Under the pieces are notes generated by a model that saw only the letters and a program-made list of their open reading frames with translations, was not told the origin of the DNA and made no database searches. From Paramecium sonneborni (taxonomy: Eukaryota > Ciliophora > Oligohymenophorea > Peniculida > Parameciidae), in contig CAJJDN010000167.1 in NCBI GenBank assembly GCA_905182985.1, positions 1 to 59,063 of the forward strand: a stretch of DNA of 59,063 nucleotides, given 5' to 3'. The position numbers and the translations under genes were made by a program. This document shows positions 1 through 13,400 of the stretch, piece after piece. Numbering within the stretch: position 1 is the first letter of the stretch; each line of letters starts with the position of its first letter.

Positions 1-500
1 ACCCCTTCTTACAAAAAATTATCTTCTTAAAAAAAAAATAAAAAAATTATTAGAACATTCAACATTATCGAATGTTTAAATAAACTTCACATGGGCAAAC
101 CCATTATTTTAATTATGATAATTTTCACCTTTTAAAATTCTTTTCACATGGTTAACATTAATAACTATTAAAAAAATAAAATAATTTTTTTATATTATTT
201 AATTTAAAAAATATGATTAATTTATTACATAAGTTTGATAAAATATCTTAAATAGTATTATTCAACATTATTATTATTTGTATTTCTAGAATATTTCATG
301 TATTTTATCATATGCTCCTTATTCTCCAAAAAATGCTTCTGAAAATATCATTTCGAAGTTTTTATTTTCCCCCTCTTTTTGTAATAGAAAAACCCTTAAT
401 TAACACCAAAGTCCTCTAGTGATTTAAAAACCAATGTAACCGTTCTCAATTTTCTCAATACTTCTATGATTCAAAAAAGAAAGGGAATATTTACTCTATT
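1..500. other. AT-rich non-coding stretch
   Basis: No open frame longer than a few dozen codons is seen even with TAA/TAG read as glutamine. There is no telomeric C4A2/C3A3 repeat at base 1, so the window does not start at a chromosome end that I can recognise. Confidence 0.5.
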
Positions 501-904
501 TCATACGTCTAAGAAGTTCGTCTTCAAGTTAATTATCCATAATATAAATAATTCATTTATATTATGGATAAATTTGAATACCTATTTTTATTGTAATAGA
601 ATTACAGTCAATAAAACAATAGAATTAAAGAACTTTTCAAAAATACTGCACACACCCTAAAATAAACTAAAGATTAATATACAGACTCTATAATTTCCTC
701 TTTTTTAGCTTAACATTTCTCTAAATCCAGAAAATAAAATGTTTCTGCTTCTGTAATAGTAATTTTTTTCGGAATTTCAAAACAATAATACACACTTAGT
801 TTAATCCATAAACCTTCAGTAATCATGAAGCCCAAATAGCCAAACTGAGTTTTTATGATACTAGAATGTAGTAAAGTTGCAAAAAAGTATTTATCGTGAT
901 CCAT
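501..904 (-). CDS. hypothetical protein, one microintron
   Basis: Read with TAA/TAG=Gln, the minus strand is open from ATG at 904 to TGA at 501-503. A 26-nt GTATAT...TTTAG intron at 657-682 is needed; retaining it leads to a TGA after about 25 more codons. The spliced product is 125 aa. The N-terminal half (MDHDKYFFATLLHSS...) looks like ordinary coding sequence and contains the only long standard-code ORF on this strand here. The C-terminal part is hydrophobic (around SIVLLTVILLQQ) and may be a membrane segment. I do not recognise the family. The neighbour on the right is a surface-antigen pseudogene. It could itself be a relic; the clean intron argues for a real gene. Confidence 0.45.
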
Positions 905-1184
905 TTTTTATTATAGCAAGATATGAGCAGACATTTAAATTTGTACAATAATTTTATTTTAATTTTTTCCATTAATGTGGTTGAACAAAGAACTTACTTA
1001 ATAGAATTATAAATTTAATAGAATTGAAATTCCAATTTTTCATCGCATTTTAAAATTGAAATTTTAATCTAAAAGTGTATTTCAAATTCGTATATATATC
1101 TGTAGCGCTATATTATAATTCATTATTATCTTAATATTTTAATTTATAAAATAAAATTACTTTAAATGCAAATCATAATCTATT

Positions 1185-2885
1185 TATTTGCTGGTGATGG
1201 GATATCTTCACATGTTCCTGGTTAACAGGCAGTTGCATCCTTTTTAATACAAAACTTCAACTTATCAAGAGTTGATTAAGTTACGCAAAATGTATCAGTG
1301 GTCAAACCAACTCCATCAAAGTTTGCAGCTGTCCATTATTTTCCAAAACCTATTTCTAATGCACAACCAGCATTAGCTAGCTATGGTTTGACAAGCTGTA
1401 CCAACTGGATTTATTTCACTATAACCTTTGCTTGTTTCATTAACAGATTTACAATACTTTGCATTCTTTGTATCAGCGTTCAAATCTAAATTTGCTGAGA
1501 AAGATGCTGGACATGTAAAAAAAGATTTATTACATTTCTGCATAATAATAACATCCAGCAACCTTAATCGCAATCTTTTTAGCTAACAGCTGATGCAACA
1601 CTAGCACAAGTCATTGCTGCACATACATTACATGAAGTCTATGTACAGACCTTAGATACTCTGGCACCATCACCAAATTTAGTATCTTCATCAACAATTT
1701 TTAGAGCTTCACAAGCGGTTTTTTATTGGCATCAGATAGTGTGGAATAATTTGAACATGCTTTTATTTAGACAACTATCTTTTCAAAAGTGCTTTAGAGA
1801 GTGCAAGTACCATCAACAACTTTAAATGAACAAAATTCTCCTTTACCATTAACGTATTTCTAACATTAAGCTAATTTGAGTGTATCAGTGTTGACTCCTG
1901 TAGGAAAGCATAATCACAGCTAGGTTTATTTGGTAAACAGCAAAAGTTTCCAGCTAATTTATAAATATCATTTGATAATGTTAAAATATTTTTTTATAAA
2001 TAATTAGCACAAGTTATATCTGTGTTCGTATTTGTGCTCAATAGTTTATCGCATGTTCTATCTACACATTTTGTTCCAAAATTCCATCCACATAATAATC
2101 CATTGCTATTGTTTGTACTTGTACAATAGTTGTAGCAGTATCTGGTGTATTATTAATGTATCTTAGCATGCATCATATTTTGTTTATGGTACTTTCACAC
2201 CAACTAATCCACCTGAAAATGTGTGGGCAAGTTGTTAGAGTAGTTCTTGATTTATCCATACAACCTCCTTCTGATTTTGCAATACAGACACTTATAAATG
2301 TTCACATTCATCATCTTTTGTTGCCGTTGTATTATCTGTGCAAGTTCTTGTCTTGCATAATTCTGATGATGATGCTCTAAAATAATATTTTGCACCATTA
2401 CTTCCAACAACTGCATTTTCGCAAAATGCTACAACTCCAGTATAACTAGAACAAGTTGCTGTTTTTGGATCAGAACACCCTCCATTACCATTTTAAACAC
2501 AACCTTCTAAAAATGATCCACATGTGCTATCAGTCTAGTTTTCAGCAAGAGCACAAGTTTTAACTTTGAAATAATCTGTTGCAGTATCACTTGATGAGTT
2601 ATAACATTAATTTTTTCAAAAGCTTGAAACTGTTCAGCCTATAATTTATCACATATTGCTTAAGTTCCTTTCATAGATATAGATGGTGTATTGTAAACAA
2701 CACAACCTTATCCATTTGTTATACATCCAGGTAAGAATCCATTGCAGGTTGTGTTATCAGTTGCATCTGTATTATCTGAGCACTTTCTGCTAACACAAGC
2801 AGATGTACCTGAAGCAGCATTAGTACAATAAGCTGGATGACTTGATTGTGTTCCAAAAAGTTTACTACAATCATATTTAGTTATT
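1185..2885 (-). pseudogene. surface (immobilisation) antigen pseudogene
   Basis: The minus strand carries Cys-rich segments typical of Paramecium GPI-anchored surface antigens: regularly spaced Cys, Thr/Ser/Asn-rich, with motifs such as YCTNAASGTSACVSRKCSDN, TCSSYTGVVAFCENAVVG, NSGWN-like WNFGTKCVDRTCDK and TSCNVCAAMTCASVASA. No single frame carries it. Going 5' to 3' I must change frame at roughly 2620, 2310, 2230, 2140, 1905, 1720, 1560 and 1375, and none of these sites has a microintron of the right size and phase. No start or GPI-attachment C-terminus is intact. Family assignment rests on composition and Cys spacing (known for immobilisation antigens); pseudogene status is read directly from the frameshifts. 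Massive sequencing error is unlikely because neighbouring genes read cleanly. Confidence 0.8.
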
Positions 2886-2889
2886 TAGT

Positions 2890-4126
2890 GTTAATGAAAA
2901 TATTGAATATGTATATTTACTTACACTATATTTATTAAATTAAATGTTATTATAAAAGAAATTTTCAATAATAATTTAGAAAGTCTATTTAGGCTTTCAA
3001 TCAAACTTAGGTTTGATTCCAAACTATTTTTAGTATATTATTTTATTATTTATATAATCAGAAGTTGGGTTGAATTTTGATTAATTTGATTCTGTAGGAA
3101 AAAAATGAAGAAAATAATAAGCAAGATATCTCTTGTGTTATAATCTCTAAATATCATTATTATAAATTAATTGTAATTAGAAAATTTACTGTTCTATTTA
3201 TTATCACACACACTATTCATAATTTTAGAAAGAATTTTATATTCAATTTTAGTTGGGGTAGATAATGAACAATAAATAAAAATAGTCTAGTATAAAGTGA
3301 AAAAATCAAAGATTTGTTTAACATAATTATTGAAATAGCAACTTAAATAAATTTTTCTAAATGAAATTCAAATATAAAAATTATGTTTTATTTTAAATAC
3401 TTTTTATTTGATAACATATATGCTCAACAAATTAATAAATTGTTCAAAAATTAAATTTTTATTTTAAATGATAATCTCAAAAATATATTTTTAAACTACT
3501 TTTTAAGGGTTGAGTAATAGCATATCAAAAGTAAGAGAGCAATAACATTAAAATGATGAATTTTAATAAAATGAAGATAAGAGAGTAAATCTTTTCATTA
3601 ACAAAAATAATTGTATTTAATTTAGATGATGTAAGTAATAAACAAAATGCCAGGTAATGCAATTTTAAAATTTAGTTTTAGGAATCAATTAATTAGACTA
3701 TATGATGTGCTTAATGGATATTAAAATCATTGAGTAGACATAATCCTTACCTCGTTTTTAATTGCAATAGCAAATAGATTGTAGAGATGGAATCAAAGAG
3801 TGATAATATAATCCTTAATTTTTATGCTTAAAGGAATATAAAATATCACTCAATAAAATTGAAAGTAAATGCATATCTACTTTTCGATCTCGGATAAATC
3901 AATTAATTGATTTGCCTATAAATTCAAATCAAATTAAAATAGGATATAACTGATGTACCTATCAATGTGTTATTCTTATTATTATTAATATCATTAATAG
4001 TATTTAATTTATTATTTTATACAAAAACAAGTGATTTGATGAATTTTTAAAAACAAATTATGTAATTTAATCTGTATAATCTGCATTATTATAATAATAA
4101 TTAATTCTGAAAAGATGTAACTCTAA
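2890..4126. other. non-coding, AT-rich
   Basis: About 1.2 kb between the antigen pseudogene and the next gene. TGA is frequent in all frames and no Cys-rich or otherwise recognisable protein segment is visible. Confidence 0.45.
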
Positions 4127-5611
4127 TCATAACATTGATATAATCAGACCAATATATGTTAGAATTTTTGTGTAATTGTCGTCTGGAAATTCGCACAGTT
4201 AGCATCCAGAAGAAGTCCATGTACTAATTCCATATGTTAAAGCATAACATTCTTATCTACTTAGATTTTAAGATTTCAAATTTTAACAAGTGTCTCCATA
4301 AAGCATACAATAATTCCACTCTTTGGAATTAGGTGCTGTTAAATAATGATTACATTATTATTCATTTAATAATGAACACCAAATTTATTAACATTTTCCA
4401 TTCCAGACGCAAGCTCCACTAAATTCACAATAAGTAGCTGATTATTATTATGAACATTCTGTCCAAACTTAACATGTATTAATTTTTTCATCCCAATAAC
4501 ATAATTCTTATTTAGAATTTTTACTTCCATTACATTTATCATCAGTTTTATGTTCATTACATTCAAGATATTTTGAAGTACACATTTCTAATTTATCTGA
4601 TAATAAACATTTTTTATTAATAGATTAGCATTCTAAATTAGAAAAAGCTTTATAATTTTCACATTGAGTGAATTCTATACAAACATTAGCAAACCAAGCA
4701 CAATGATCTAATTCAATACAAGCTTAAGGTGAATCAATTTCACTACAATTATTTTCTTAACATGATCCTTCTTTCCAAGTACAAGTTTAATTTTATTAAC
4801 AATCTAATTAAGTTGATATTGATTTGCATAGACAATGTTTATGAGATGGTTTTTAAACACTTGGTGATAAACATTATTAACAGTAACCACTTATTTTTGT
4901 ACTCGACCAATGATAGGTAAAGAATGTATTAGTTGCACAAGTATCACTAGGTAAAGCATCTGGTCTAGATTCTTCACATTAATTTTATGTATGATTCCAT
5001 GTACAAATCTTAAAAAAATGACTATTAGGATCTAATAATACTATTTAACAAGTATTTTAATTATCATATTTTGTACATTCTTATTATTTACATATATTTA
5101 GAGTTTCTGACCAATCACAAGTATATGGCTATCTTTGACATAAAGTTTTTTATTTAGCTTGTTAACAATTGTTCCATAAAATGCATTTTGAATCTTTCCA
5201 TAAACAATCAACATCTTTATCACATTCTCCTTCATTTATAAACTTATCACATCTTCCTTCAAAATCATGTGGTAAACAATGTTCACCATTACTCTCTCTA
5301 CAATTTAAAGACATCTAATAACATTCACTAATTGTTTTCCCTTTTAAATCTTCACATTTTGTAAAATACTCACATTTTCCATTCCTATACTGACAACTTT
5401 AAGAATATAAACATATTTATTAATCTTTTATGCTTGAACATTCTTTCTACTCACAACTATTTGTATTGTTATTCCATACACAATTCCAATTGCTTGCACA
5501 TTCAAAAAATAAATTCAATTATTTGCAAACACAACTTCTATCAATTGATATTATTGTATTGCAATTCATGCTAAATACTAACACTGATAACCAAAATACT
5601 TGATTCATCAT
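4127..5611 (-). CDS. secreted Cys-rich surface protein, intronless
   Basis: A single uninterrupted frame of 494 codons with TAA/TAG=Gln runs from ATG at 5611 to TGA at 4127-4129. The N-terminus (MMNQVFWLSVLVFSM) is a signal peptide. The body is a series of Cys-rich units of the form C-x-W-x(5-6)-C followed by a Cys-rich linker, for example NWNCVWNNNTNSC, CDWSETLNIC, CTWKEGSC, CHAWF-like HCAWFANVC and GACVWNGKC, about every 45-60 residues. The C-terminus (YTKILTYIGLIISML) is hydrophobic, as expected for a GPI signal or a short membrane anchor. The repeats resemble small disulphide modules (PSI-like) of ciliate surface proteins; the exact family is not established. A second ATG lies one codon downstream (5608). 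Confidence 0.8.
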
Positions 5612-6685
5612 TAACTCAAATAATTTTTCAAAATTTTAAATTTAAGATATTTCTCATATTTACTTTTGATTATAAACTACCAATACAACAATTTCTTATT
5701 AATTATAATTTATTATCAAAGCTAGTTATCCAAATTATTTCTCTCATCTTAAATCAAAGCCTTTTTCTTTCTCTGAATTTAGAATTAATAGCAATTGCAA
5801 TTGAGAAAATCTTCATTAGGATTTTAATACAAAAGATGAGATGGAAATATTAATTTAATATATGCTGAAGAATTCACAAAAAAATATTGGAGGAACGCTA
5901 TTAATTAAATCAAAATTATCTAAAATCTTTGGCAATAATTTAATTCTTTTTCTTTTTAAAATAAATTAAATAATATGGAAGCTTAATAGAAATATTTAGA
6001 TAAAAATCATTCACTTTTATGACACCCTTTAGTAATGAATTTGTTTACTTTAAGAAATATATTGATTATAAATGAAAATATCTTGTTTTATATATTGATT
6101 TCATGAATCTATTTAAGATAATAAAGAAACTTTAAAATCATGAAATGCTCTTTTTATTCAACCAATAAAATTAGGATCGTTTAATTAATTAAGAAATTTA
6201 AGTAATACTTCAATTATTAATTTAAAATATAATAAATGCTGTATTCCATACTACAAGAATGAGAAATAACTAAAATCAACTTTAACCTTTAACATATAAA
6301 TTTTAAATCTGAACAATGAAATTTTTATTTAAAAATTTTGGATAAGTATAATAAATCTATATTAATTATCAAAAAAGACATATGATCTTATAACCTTCTA
6401 AAAAATTAATCATCCTAATGTCATCTTATAAAATTTCATTTTCATTTCAAACTTTATATTTATTTTCTTTCTAAAATTGATAACAATTTTAATTAATTAG
6501 AGGCTTGCATACAATTCAATTAATAATTTTATAGTCATGTTTTCAAAACCTAAAATTAAAAAAAACAATCAAATATTTTTATATTGAAAATCATCAAATA
6601 CATTATAAGACATTAGTTCAGATGATATCAGTTTGAATTAGATTACAGTTAATTAAATATATAAATGAAATAATATAAATAATTT
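5612..6685. other. non-coding, AT-rich
   Basis: No open frame with coding character on either strand. It includes the upstream region of the Cys-rich gene. Confidence 0.4.
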
Positions 6686-6800
6686 GAGTGTCCCTATCCA
6701 ATGCGCGGTGAGATGTACAAGATGAACATTTGATATTTTCTCCTATTGGAATATCATTACATTTGATTTTTTATCCTTTAAGTTTCATATGTTAGTAATA
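6686..6800 (-). pseudogene. relic fragment of the 25.0-26.1 kb membrane-protein gene
   Basis: On the minus strand this stretch encodes MKLKGQKIKCNDIPIGENIK then CSSCTSH. It aligns with MKLKGQQIKCDDSPFGDHIK plus CSSCTPN in the gene at 24993-26106. The nucleotide match is obvious in the strings atttgatatt/atttgatatg and tcctttaagtttcat. Similarity stops on both sides within about 110 bp, and there is no signal peptide upstream or continuation downstream. It is therefore a short remnant of a paralogue, or a captured fragment. Confidence 0.65.
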
Positions 6801-7440
6801 TGTCAATATTTAGTATGTGCAAAATTATAATTTTCAAATCCAATTTAGTGCATATTAATTAAGGATGTTGCATGATGATGTTAAAAGAGACCTTTGAGAA
6901 TTAAGCATTTTATCAATCAGGTTAATCTAAATTTTTAAATAATAACTCTGAATTTCATGAATCAATTATTTTAGTTCAATTTGATTTTACACACCCTTTA
7001 ATAATTCTTCTATTTTCTTTGATATTTCTGGTTCTTAAATGACTTTATTTTATGAAAAATATGTTTAATAAATTAATTATTTAATTTTTATAAACTGCAT
7101 AAATTAGTATTATGTTATTTAGATTTAATACTGAAAAATTTTTTAGATTTGTTAATATATTAAAAATTCTAATAGTAATTATGGAGGGAAATTTCATTTT
7201 TGATTACGTTCATAAAGCAACAATCTGCCATATTTTTCAAAGCTCTCAAATATCGTGCCTTTTTCATAAATAAAACAATTAAATTCAAATATAAATTTTT
7301 TTTAGATGTTATATATTTGAATTTAGATTCACTTTAAAATTTTACTATCTAAGAAAGACCTTTCGTTTAAAAATAAAGGCAATCTCTTTTAATTTTCTTG
7401 ATAAATCTAAAAGTAAATATAAAGATAAATATTTTTATTA
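6801..7440. other. upstream non-coding region of the giant gene
   Basis: No coding frame is recognised. AT-rich with long T and A runs. Confidence 0.4.
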
Positions 7441-10400
7441 ATGTCTTTGGTTATCAGAATAACGATCGTTAGTTTGTTTCATTTATTTCTGATTAAAGGA
7501 TCAGACATATATGAAGACCATCTTTTAGATTTAAAATCTTAAAAAAAAGAATATCAATTTGAATTAGGCATTGAGAATAAATTCGCATTTTGGAGCTTAT
7601 GCATTCCAACTCAATAAGTAAGTTAATTTACAGATGGAGAAAATTAGTAATTATTTTACATAAGAAATAATGTTAATTAAGATCTTATAATAGCCATGTT
7701 TGTGTCCGTAGTAATTAGGTCACCTTAAGTAAGTCATAAAATCTATTTTCGTGATATGATTCAGTATTAAGATTATAATCCTTTATAATATGAAGGAACA
7801 TGGATACTGACAATGATAACAATGAAAAAAAAAGAAATTTCAATATAAACTTTAAATAGTGACATCATTCATTATTACACATCATTATATGAAATTTTCA
7901 ATATTTAATTTGTGCTTGGAGATACAAGACTTAGAGTAAGTTTATTCTTTAATTTAGGTTTAAGATTTTTATTTAGGAGCATTTAGAGGTAGAATTTCTT
8001 AATTAATGATGATTGAAGAAAACTTAGCTTTTGATGATTATTTTAATAACAATAAAATACCTCCAAAAATATAAGGATAATAAACCTAAGAATTAGTTTC
8101 AGGAATTTAAACCTTTAGGGGGGAAACTTAACTTAAAATTGAAATTGAATAAGTGGGTAAGAATTTTTATATATCTGGATGGGCCAAATATGATTCAGTT
8201 GATTAGAATTCTTTAATTACATACTTATTACTTAGAATGAGTGTTTTTAAAAGTTATACAAATGAAATTAGAGTTGGAGATGAGGTAGCCAAAATATTGG
8301 TAGATATTGATAAATCTAATCAATTCTCTGGATATACAATTGTATCTTATCATTATGCTACTCCAATTTTATAATATATATAAAATTTAGAAAATGAAAA
8401 AAAGTTTGTGTCATTAGATTTAAAGTAGTTAATGAGTTGGCATTTTATCAGTTTTGAATACTCATCTACTTGGAATATAAAAACTAAATTTTTAATATCA
8501 TACTTTGAATATTCAAATATATTTCATAAAGAAATAAATTTAGGAACTGAAAAGTACAATAATTTGTTTATCAATACAAAGTATTATGTAACTATTGGGA
8601 GTGATAATATTAAATATTTCTCAAAACTAAAGGGTTAAATATTTAATCTTTAAATACATTATAATTATGACAATCCAAAGGAATTTATTTAAATATGTCA
8701 TCATAGTTGTTAAGAATGTAAAGGTCCCTCCTCTAATGATTGTATATCCTGCTCTGTAAATCAAAATAGAATATACATAAAAGATTTTAATTAGTGTCCG
8801 TGTTAATTAGGATATTTTGAAGATGACAAACATTGTAAATCAGTCATAGATTTTAATCCCATTTTAATTTTAAAAAATGTTGAATCAAAAAATTAAAGAT
8901 GCCCATTTGGATATTTTATGTTACCTGAAGATGAAAAATGCATTAAATGGTATTATATATTTTAATTAATTATATTAGCCCATAAGAATATATCAGAGGC
9001 TTTGATCTTATTTGTGCAGAATGTCTTTAATACCCAACAACATGGTATAAAAAATTAAATTGTTAATCTGATTATTACATTTAAATGAAATCAGCAAATT
9101 AATTTACTTATAGAATAAAATAAAGATAACCTAAAGATTACGATTTATATTTGATTGATGATAATTTTGAATTACAATATATTGAAGGAGCAGAAGAACA
9201 TTGTACATAGAATTTTAATCTAAATTCTTTCTGTAATGAATTAGATACTAATTTTCTTGTTTCTAAAGTAATTTCAGTGAAATGTAAATCAAATTATTAT
9301 CATAACCCTAACCCTTTTCGTAAGTGTTTACTTTTACCAAAAGGATGTGTGATTATGTACGAAAGTTGTGAAAAATGTGACACAGGATATGAATTGAAAG
9401 ATGATCTATGCCAAGAAATTATATAAATTACTTGTAATAAAGGATATACATTTTCTAATGAATTAAATAAGTGTATTTAATGTGGTAAAAATTGTATGGA
9501 TTGTTAATATTAATATAATGAACTTGGCTAAGGATACCCTAGATGTTTAAGATGTGTACATCATTAAAAATATTATATTTCGATAAATTTTACAGATTGT
9601 TTAGAAAATTTAATCGCAAACTGTCTTTATGCTTTTGAGGCTACGTAAGATTATAAAATAAATTCTTTTGAATTTGACCTTAATATAAATACTTAATCTG
9701 CAACTAAAACAGGATGTGCTAGATGTTCAGATGGATTCTTTTTTAATGAATACACACAATTATGCTAAAAACATACAAATCAATAATGCTAATATGGTTA
9801 TCAACTTATATTATATAATGAGATGATTTGTTTTTATGGAATTAAAAGCTAAAATAATAGTCCTTATTCATTTAAAGAAGGATGTGGTTAATTAAATAAA
9901 GATTGTAAAATATGTTTGGTTGGTTCAACAATTTTAAATGAAGAATCTTATTCATGTCTTATTTGTGATTAAGGATATTATTCTGAAAAATCAACAGGTT
10001 AATGTGTACCTTGTCCACTCTAATAATATTGTTCAAATTGTTAATAATAACATAAAATAGCTAAAGATTTTTGGAAAACTGAAATCTAAGCATTCTATAG
10101 ATATATTATTGATGATAGTGTGTAATCTCATCCTTTTATATAATATGGAACTTCTTAAAATTCTTAAGATTATGAAATTATTTGTATCAATTGTTTACAG
10201 GGATATGTACTTCATAATGATATGTGTATCAAAGCATGTCCATATAATTGTTTAGAATGTATTATTATAAATAATGAAAATGTTTGTATTGAATGTCCCA
10301 CAACTTTTAATGGCAAAAGCTTAAGTTTATCAAATAATGAATGTTTTCTTTGTCCATCTAATTGTGAATTATGTCATATAAGAAATCAGAATTAAATTTA

Positions 10401-13400
10401 AGAAGTTAATCCTCTCTTCAATAATGAAGAACTTTCTTATTTCTCCAACTAGTGTCTAGGGTTTTATTAATGCTTTGATAATTATGGTTTCATTTCTAAT
10501 GATTGTTAACAAATTTATTAAAAAAAGGAAATTCAAATCAATCTAGAATTAATCTGTAATGGCGAAAACGATAAATTAATCCCAGAACAAATTGTTCAGG
10601 TATTTATTAAAATAATAATTTATTTTAGTTTCAAACTAAAGATTTTTATTTACTCTTAAACTCACTTGAAATCAAAACTATTGTAATTAAAATTACAAGT
10701 TATCAATAATAAGTTTGTTTTTTTAATTTGAATTAAACGTTTATATAAATTTACAGTTAAAATGTATTTTATGCTATGTAATTATTTATTTTATATATTG
10801 AAGTAATGTTCAATTAGAAATTTATGGAAATGGATTTACAAATTTTCAGCAAGGATTTGAGGGCACAATCCAATTAATTAACTTTAACAAAATTCATATT
10901 GAAGGAATAATTATTGAGTCTTAACTCATTTAAATTTCGTCAAATTTTGAGCAAACAATAGAATTAATTAATATTAATTTTATATTAAATTCCATTGGAA
11001 ATCAGAAGTTTATTGTAATAAACAATGCTACAAATATCTATATAGATAACTTAAATTTATTATAAATTATTAAAGCTTATAGTGCTGAAGTTTTAATAGA
11101 ATTTGGTTATACTAAATCACCTTAAGTAGTTTAAATCTCCAACTCATTATTTTAAATAGAGTTCACAAACTATTAATTATTAAGATTTAATTTTAAAGAA
11201 AATGACTAGGTAGAATTCTTGAATGTAAAATTAATTAAATCTGAATTCATCTCATCAAGCTTATTAGATCTATAAAATGGAAAATTAATAATTAAAGAAA
11301 TGTTAATAGAGAATAATACAATATAAAATTCTAATTTAATCTCAATCAGAGGATCTAGTAATTTTATTTCTTAATCATTTTTGTTTAATTCAAATTCCAT
11401 TGACAATTCCACAATCCTGACACTTAATAATAACATAAATATTTCTTAAATAGAATTCAAAAGAATTTGCTATCTAATTATTCAGTGTTAATTAATAATA
11501 ATAATAACAGCATTCAATTCTGTTAAATTTAATAAATTTCCTTCAGTTTAAATACTTATGAATATGGTTCAAGACTTATTCTATTTAACAATGATAATAA
11601 CTAGTAACCAAATAAGAATTTAATAATAAAGAATATCAAATTAATTGGTAACAAAATTTAAGATATTTCTAAATTATTATATTAGGAGATGTTAATTGTT
11701 TTGGAATTTATAAATATATCGATTCATGAATTATATATTTAACGATATATTGGAATAAGCGAATTTAAGTTTTAAGGTGTCCAAAATTTAATTTTAAATA
11801 AAACTATAATCTAAAAATATTCAGATTAAACTTAGGAATAACTATTTGTTATTTTTGAGTGTGCTAAAATAAAGGGTCTCCTTAACACCTCAATATTTAT
11901 AGAAGATACATTTAATATTGAATTCATAAATCTTAAAATTTTAAATATAGGGTCAGTGGATTATCCAATAATTAATATATATTAAAAAAAATCTCAAACA
12001 TAATTTAGTTTATTTTTGAAGTTATCTTAACTTAATTTTTATAATAATTTTTTATTAACTTAAGAGAAGTAGACAACAACAGGGATAATATACTTAATGT
12101 CATAAAGTAATTATTATATATAAATATCTGATTCGATATTTGAAAAGAATTTATTGCATCAGTATTAAGAAAATTAATTATTTATTTCAAGTTTACTTTT
12201 TAATCTTGATTGTTCGTTATGTACAATCTATATAAAAAACTTAACTGTGGAATCTAACATAGTTACAAATTCATCAACTAGTATTATATTTTTGAAAGCA
12301 AAGAATGTCATTTTTGAAAATTCAATATTTTAAAAAAATTGCATTTTTGATTATTAGATTCTATAACCTTTTTTAGTATTTAATTTTGACTAGGACTAAA
12401 ATTTGTTATATGATATAATTACTAATATTCTAGAAATCAAGGTTTCTTCTGGTAATGCAAAAATAATTGGTGAACAAATTACGATAAAAAATATTTAAAT
12501 TAATAATTCATCTGGGTCAGGATTTAATATAAAAATGGAGAATGAAGCCATATTACTTATAGAGAATGCAAATTTCAGTAATTTAATATCAGAAACTACT
12601 AATGGAGGAATCTTATTAATTGACTCTTCTTAGGCTACATCCACAATTATAACTGCAAACTATATTTCTATGATAAATATAAAAAATAAAAATAAAGGGG
12701 GATTTATATATTCATTAAATGGAAAAGGAGTTACATAAATTAATCTATAAAATCTTTTTGTAGAAAATTTATATTCATTAATAGGTTCGTTATTTTATGG
12801 AGATTTTGTAGCTTCAAATGTTGAAACCTCTTTTATAGTGAAAAATTTGCAAATGAAAAATTCGATTCTAGAATAATTACAATTTCTTAACACTTTTAGT
12901 AACTAAGATGAAAGCCAATAATCGGTTATTAACTAACTAGGATCAAGATCACTTTTTTTGATATCTAATTTTAGAATCATTTCTTTATAAAATTTAGAAA
13001 TTAATTAACTGTTATATGAATCAGTATTAACAATAAGAGGAGCATAAAATATTGCAATTAAAAATATGAAAATAATTCAATCCTCATTTTTGAATTATGC
13101 AATATTTATAAATTAAATGAGTATTAGTTCTAAATTGTAATTTTACAATATTTCAATATTTAATATTACCATTAGTAGTGATATTATATCTCCTTCTCCT
13201 TGTAAAATAAATCAATCAAATATTTAGAATGAGATCAAATATAAATGTAGCCAACATATATTAGCACCTTTACATTTAGTTTCATCAAATAAAAATAGTT
13301 TAGATTAGGCTTATTGTGTTATTAACACAATTAATGATTTAGAAACATTTTCACAGATGAATCTTATAATAATATACCCTTTTTAAACAGATATTAGATT

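Noticed and set aside
1..60. Telomere at the window start
   Set aside because: Only a single CCCC run is present; no repeat of the C4A2/C3A3 type.
466..660. 64-aa plus-strand ORF
   Set aside because: Lies opposite the small minus-strand gene at 501-904, which has a better frame and a consensus microintron.
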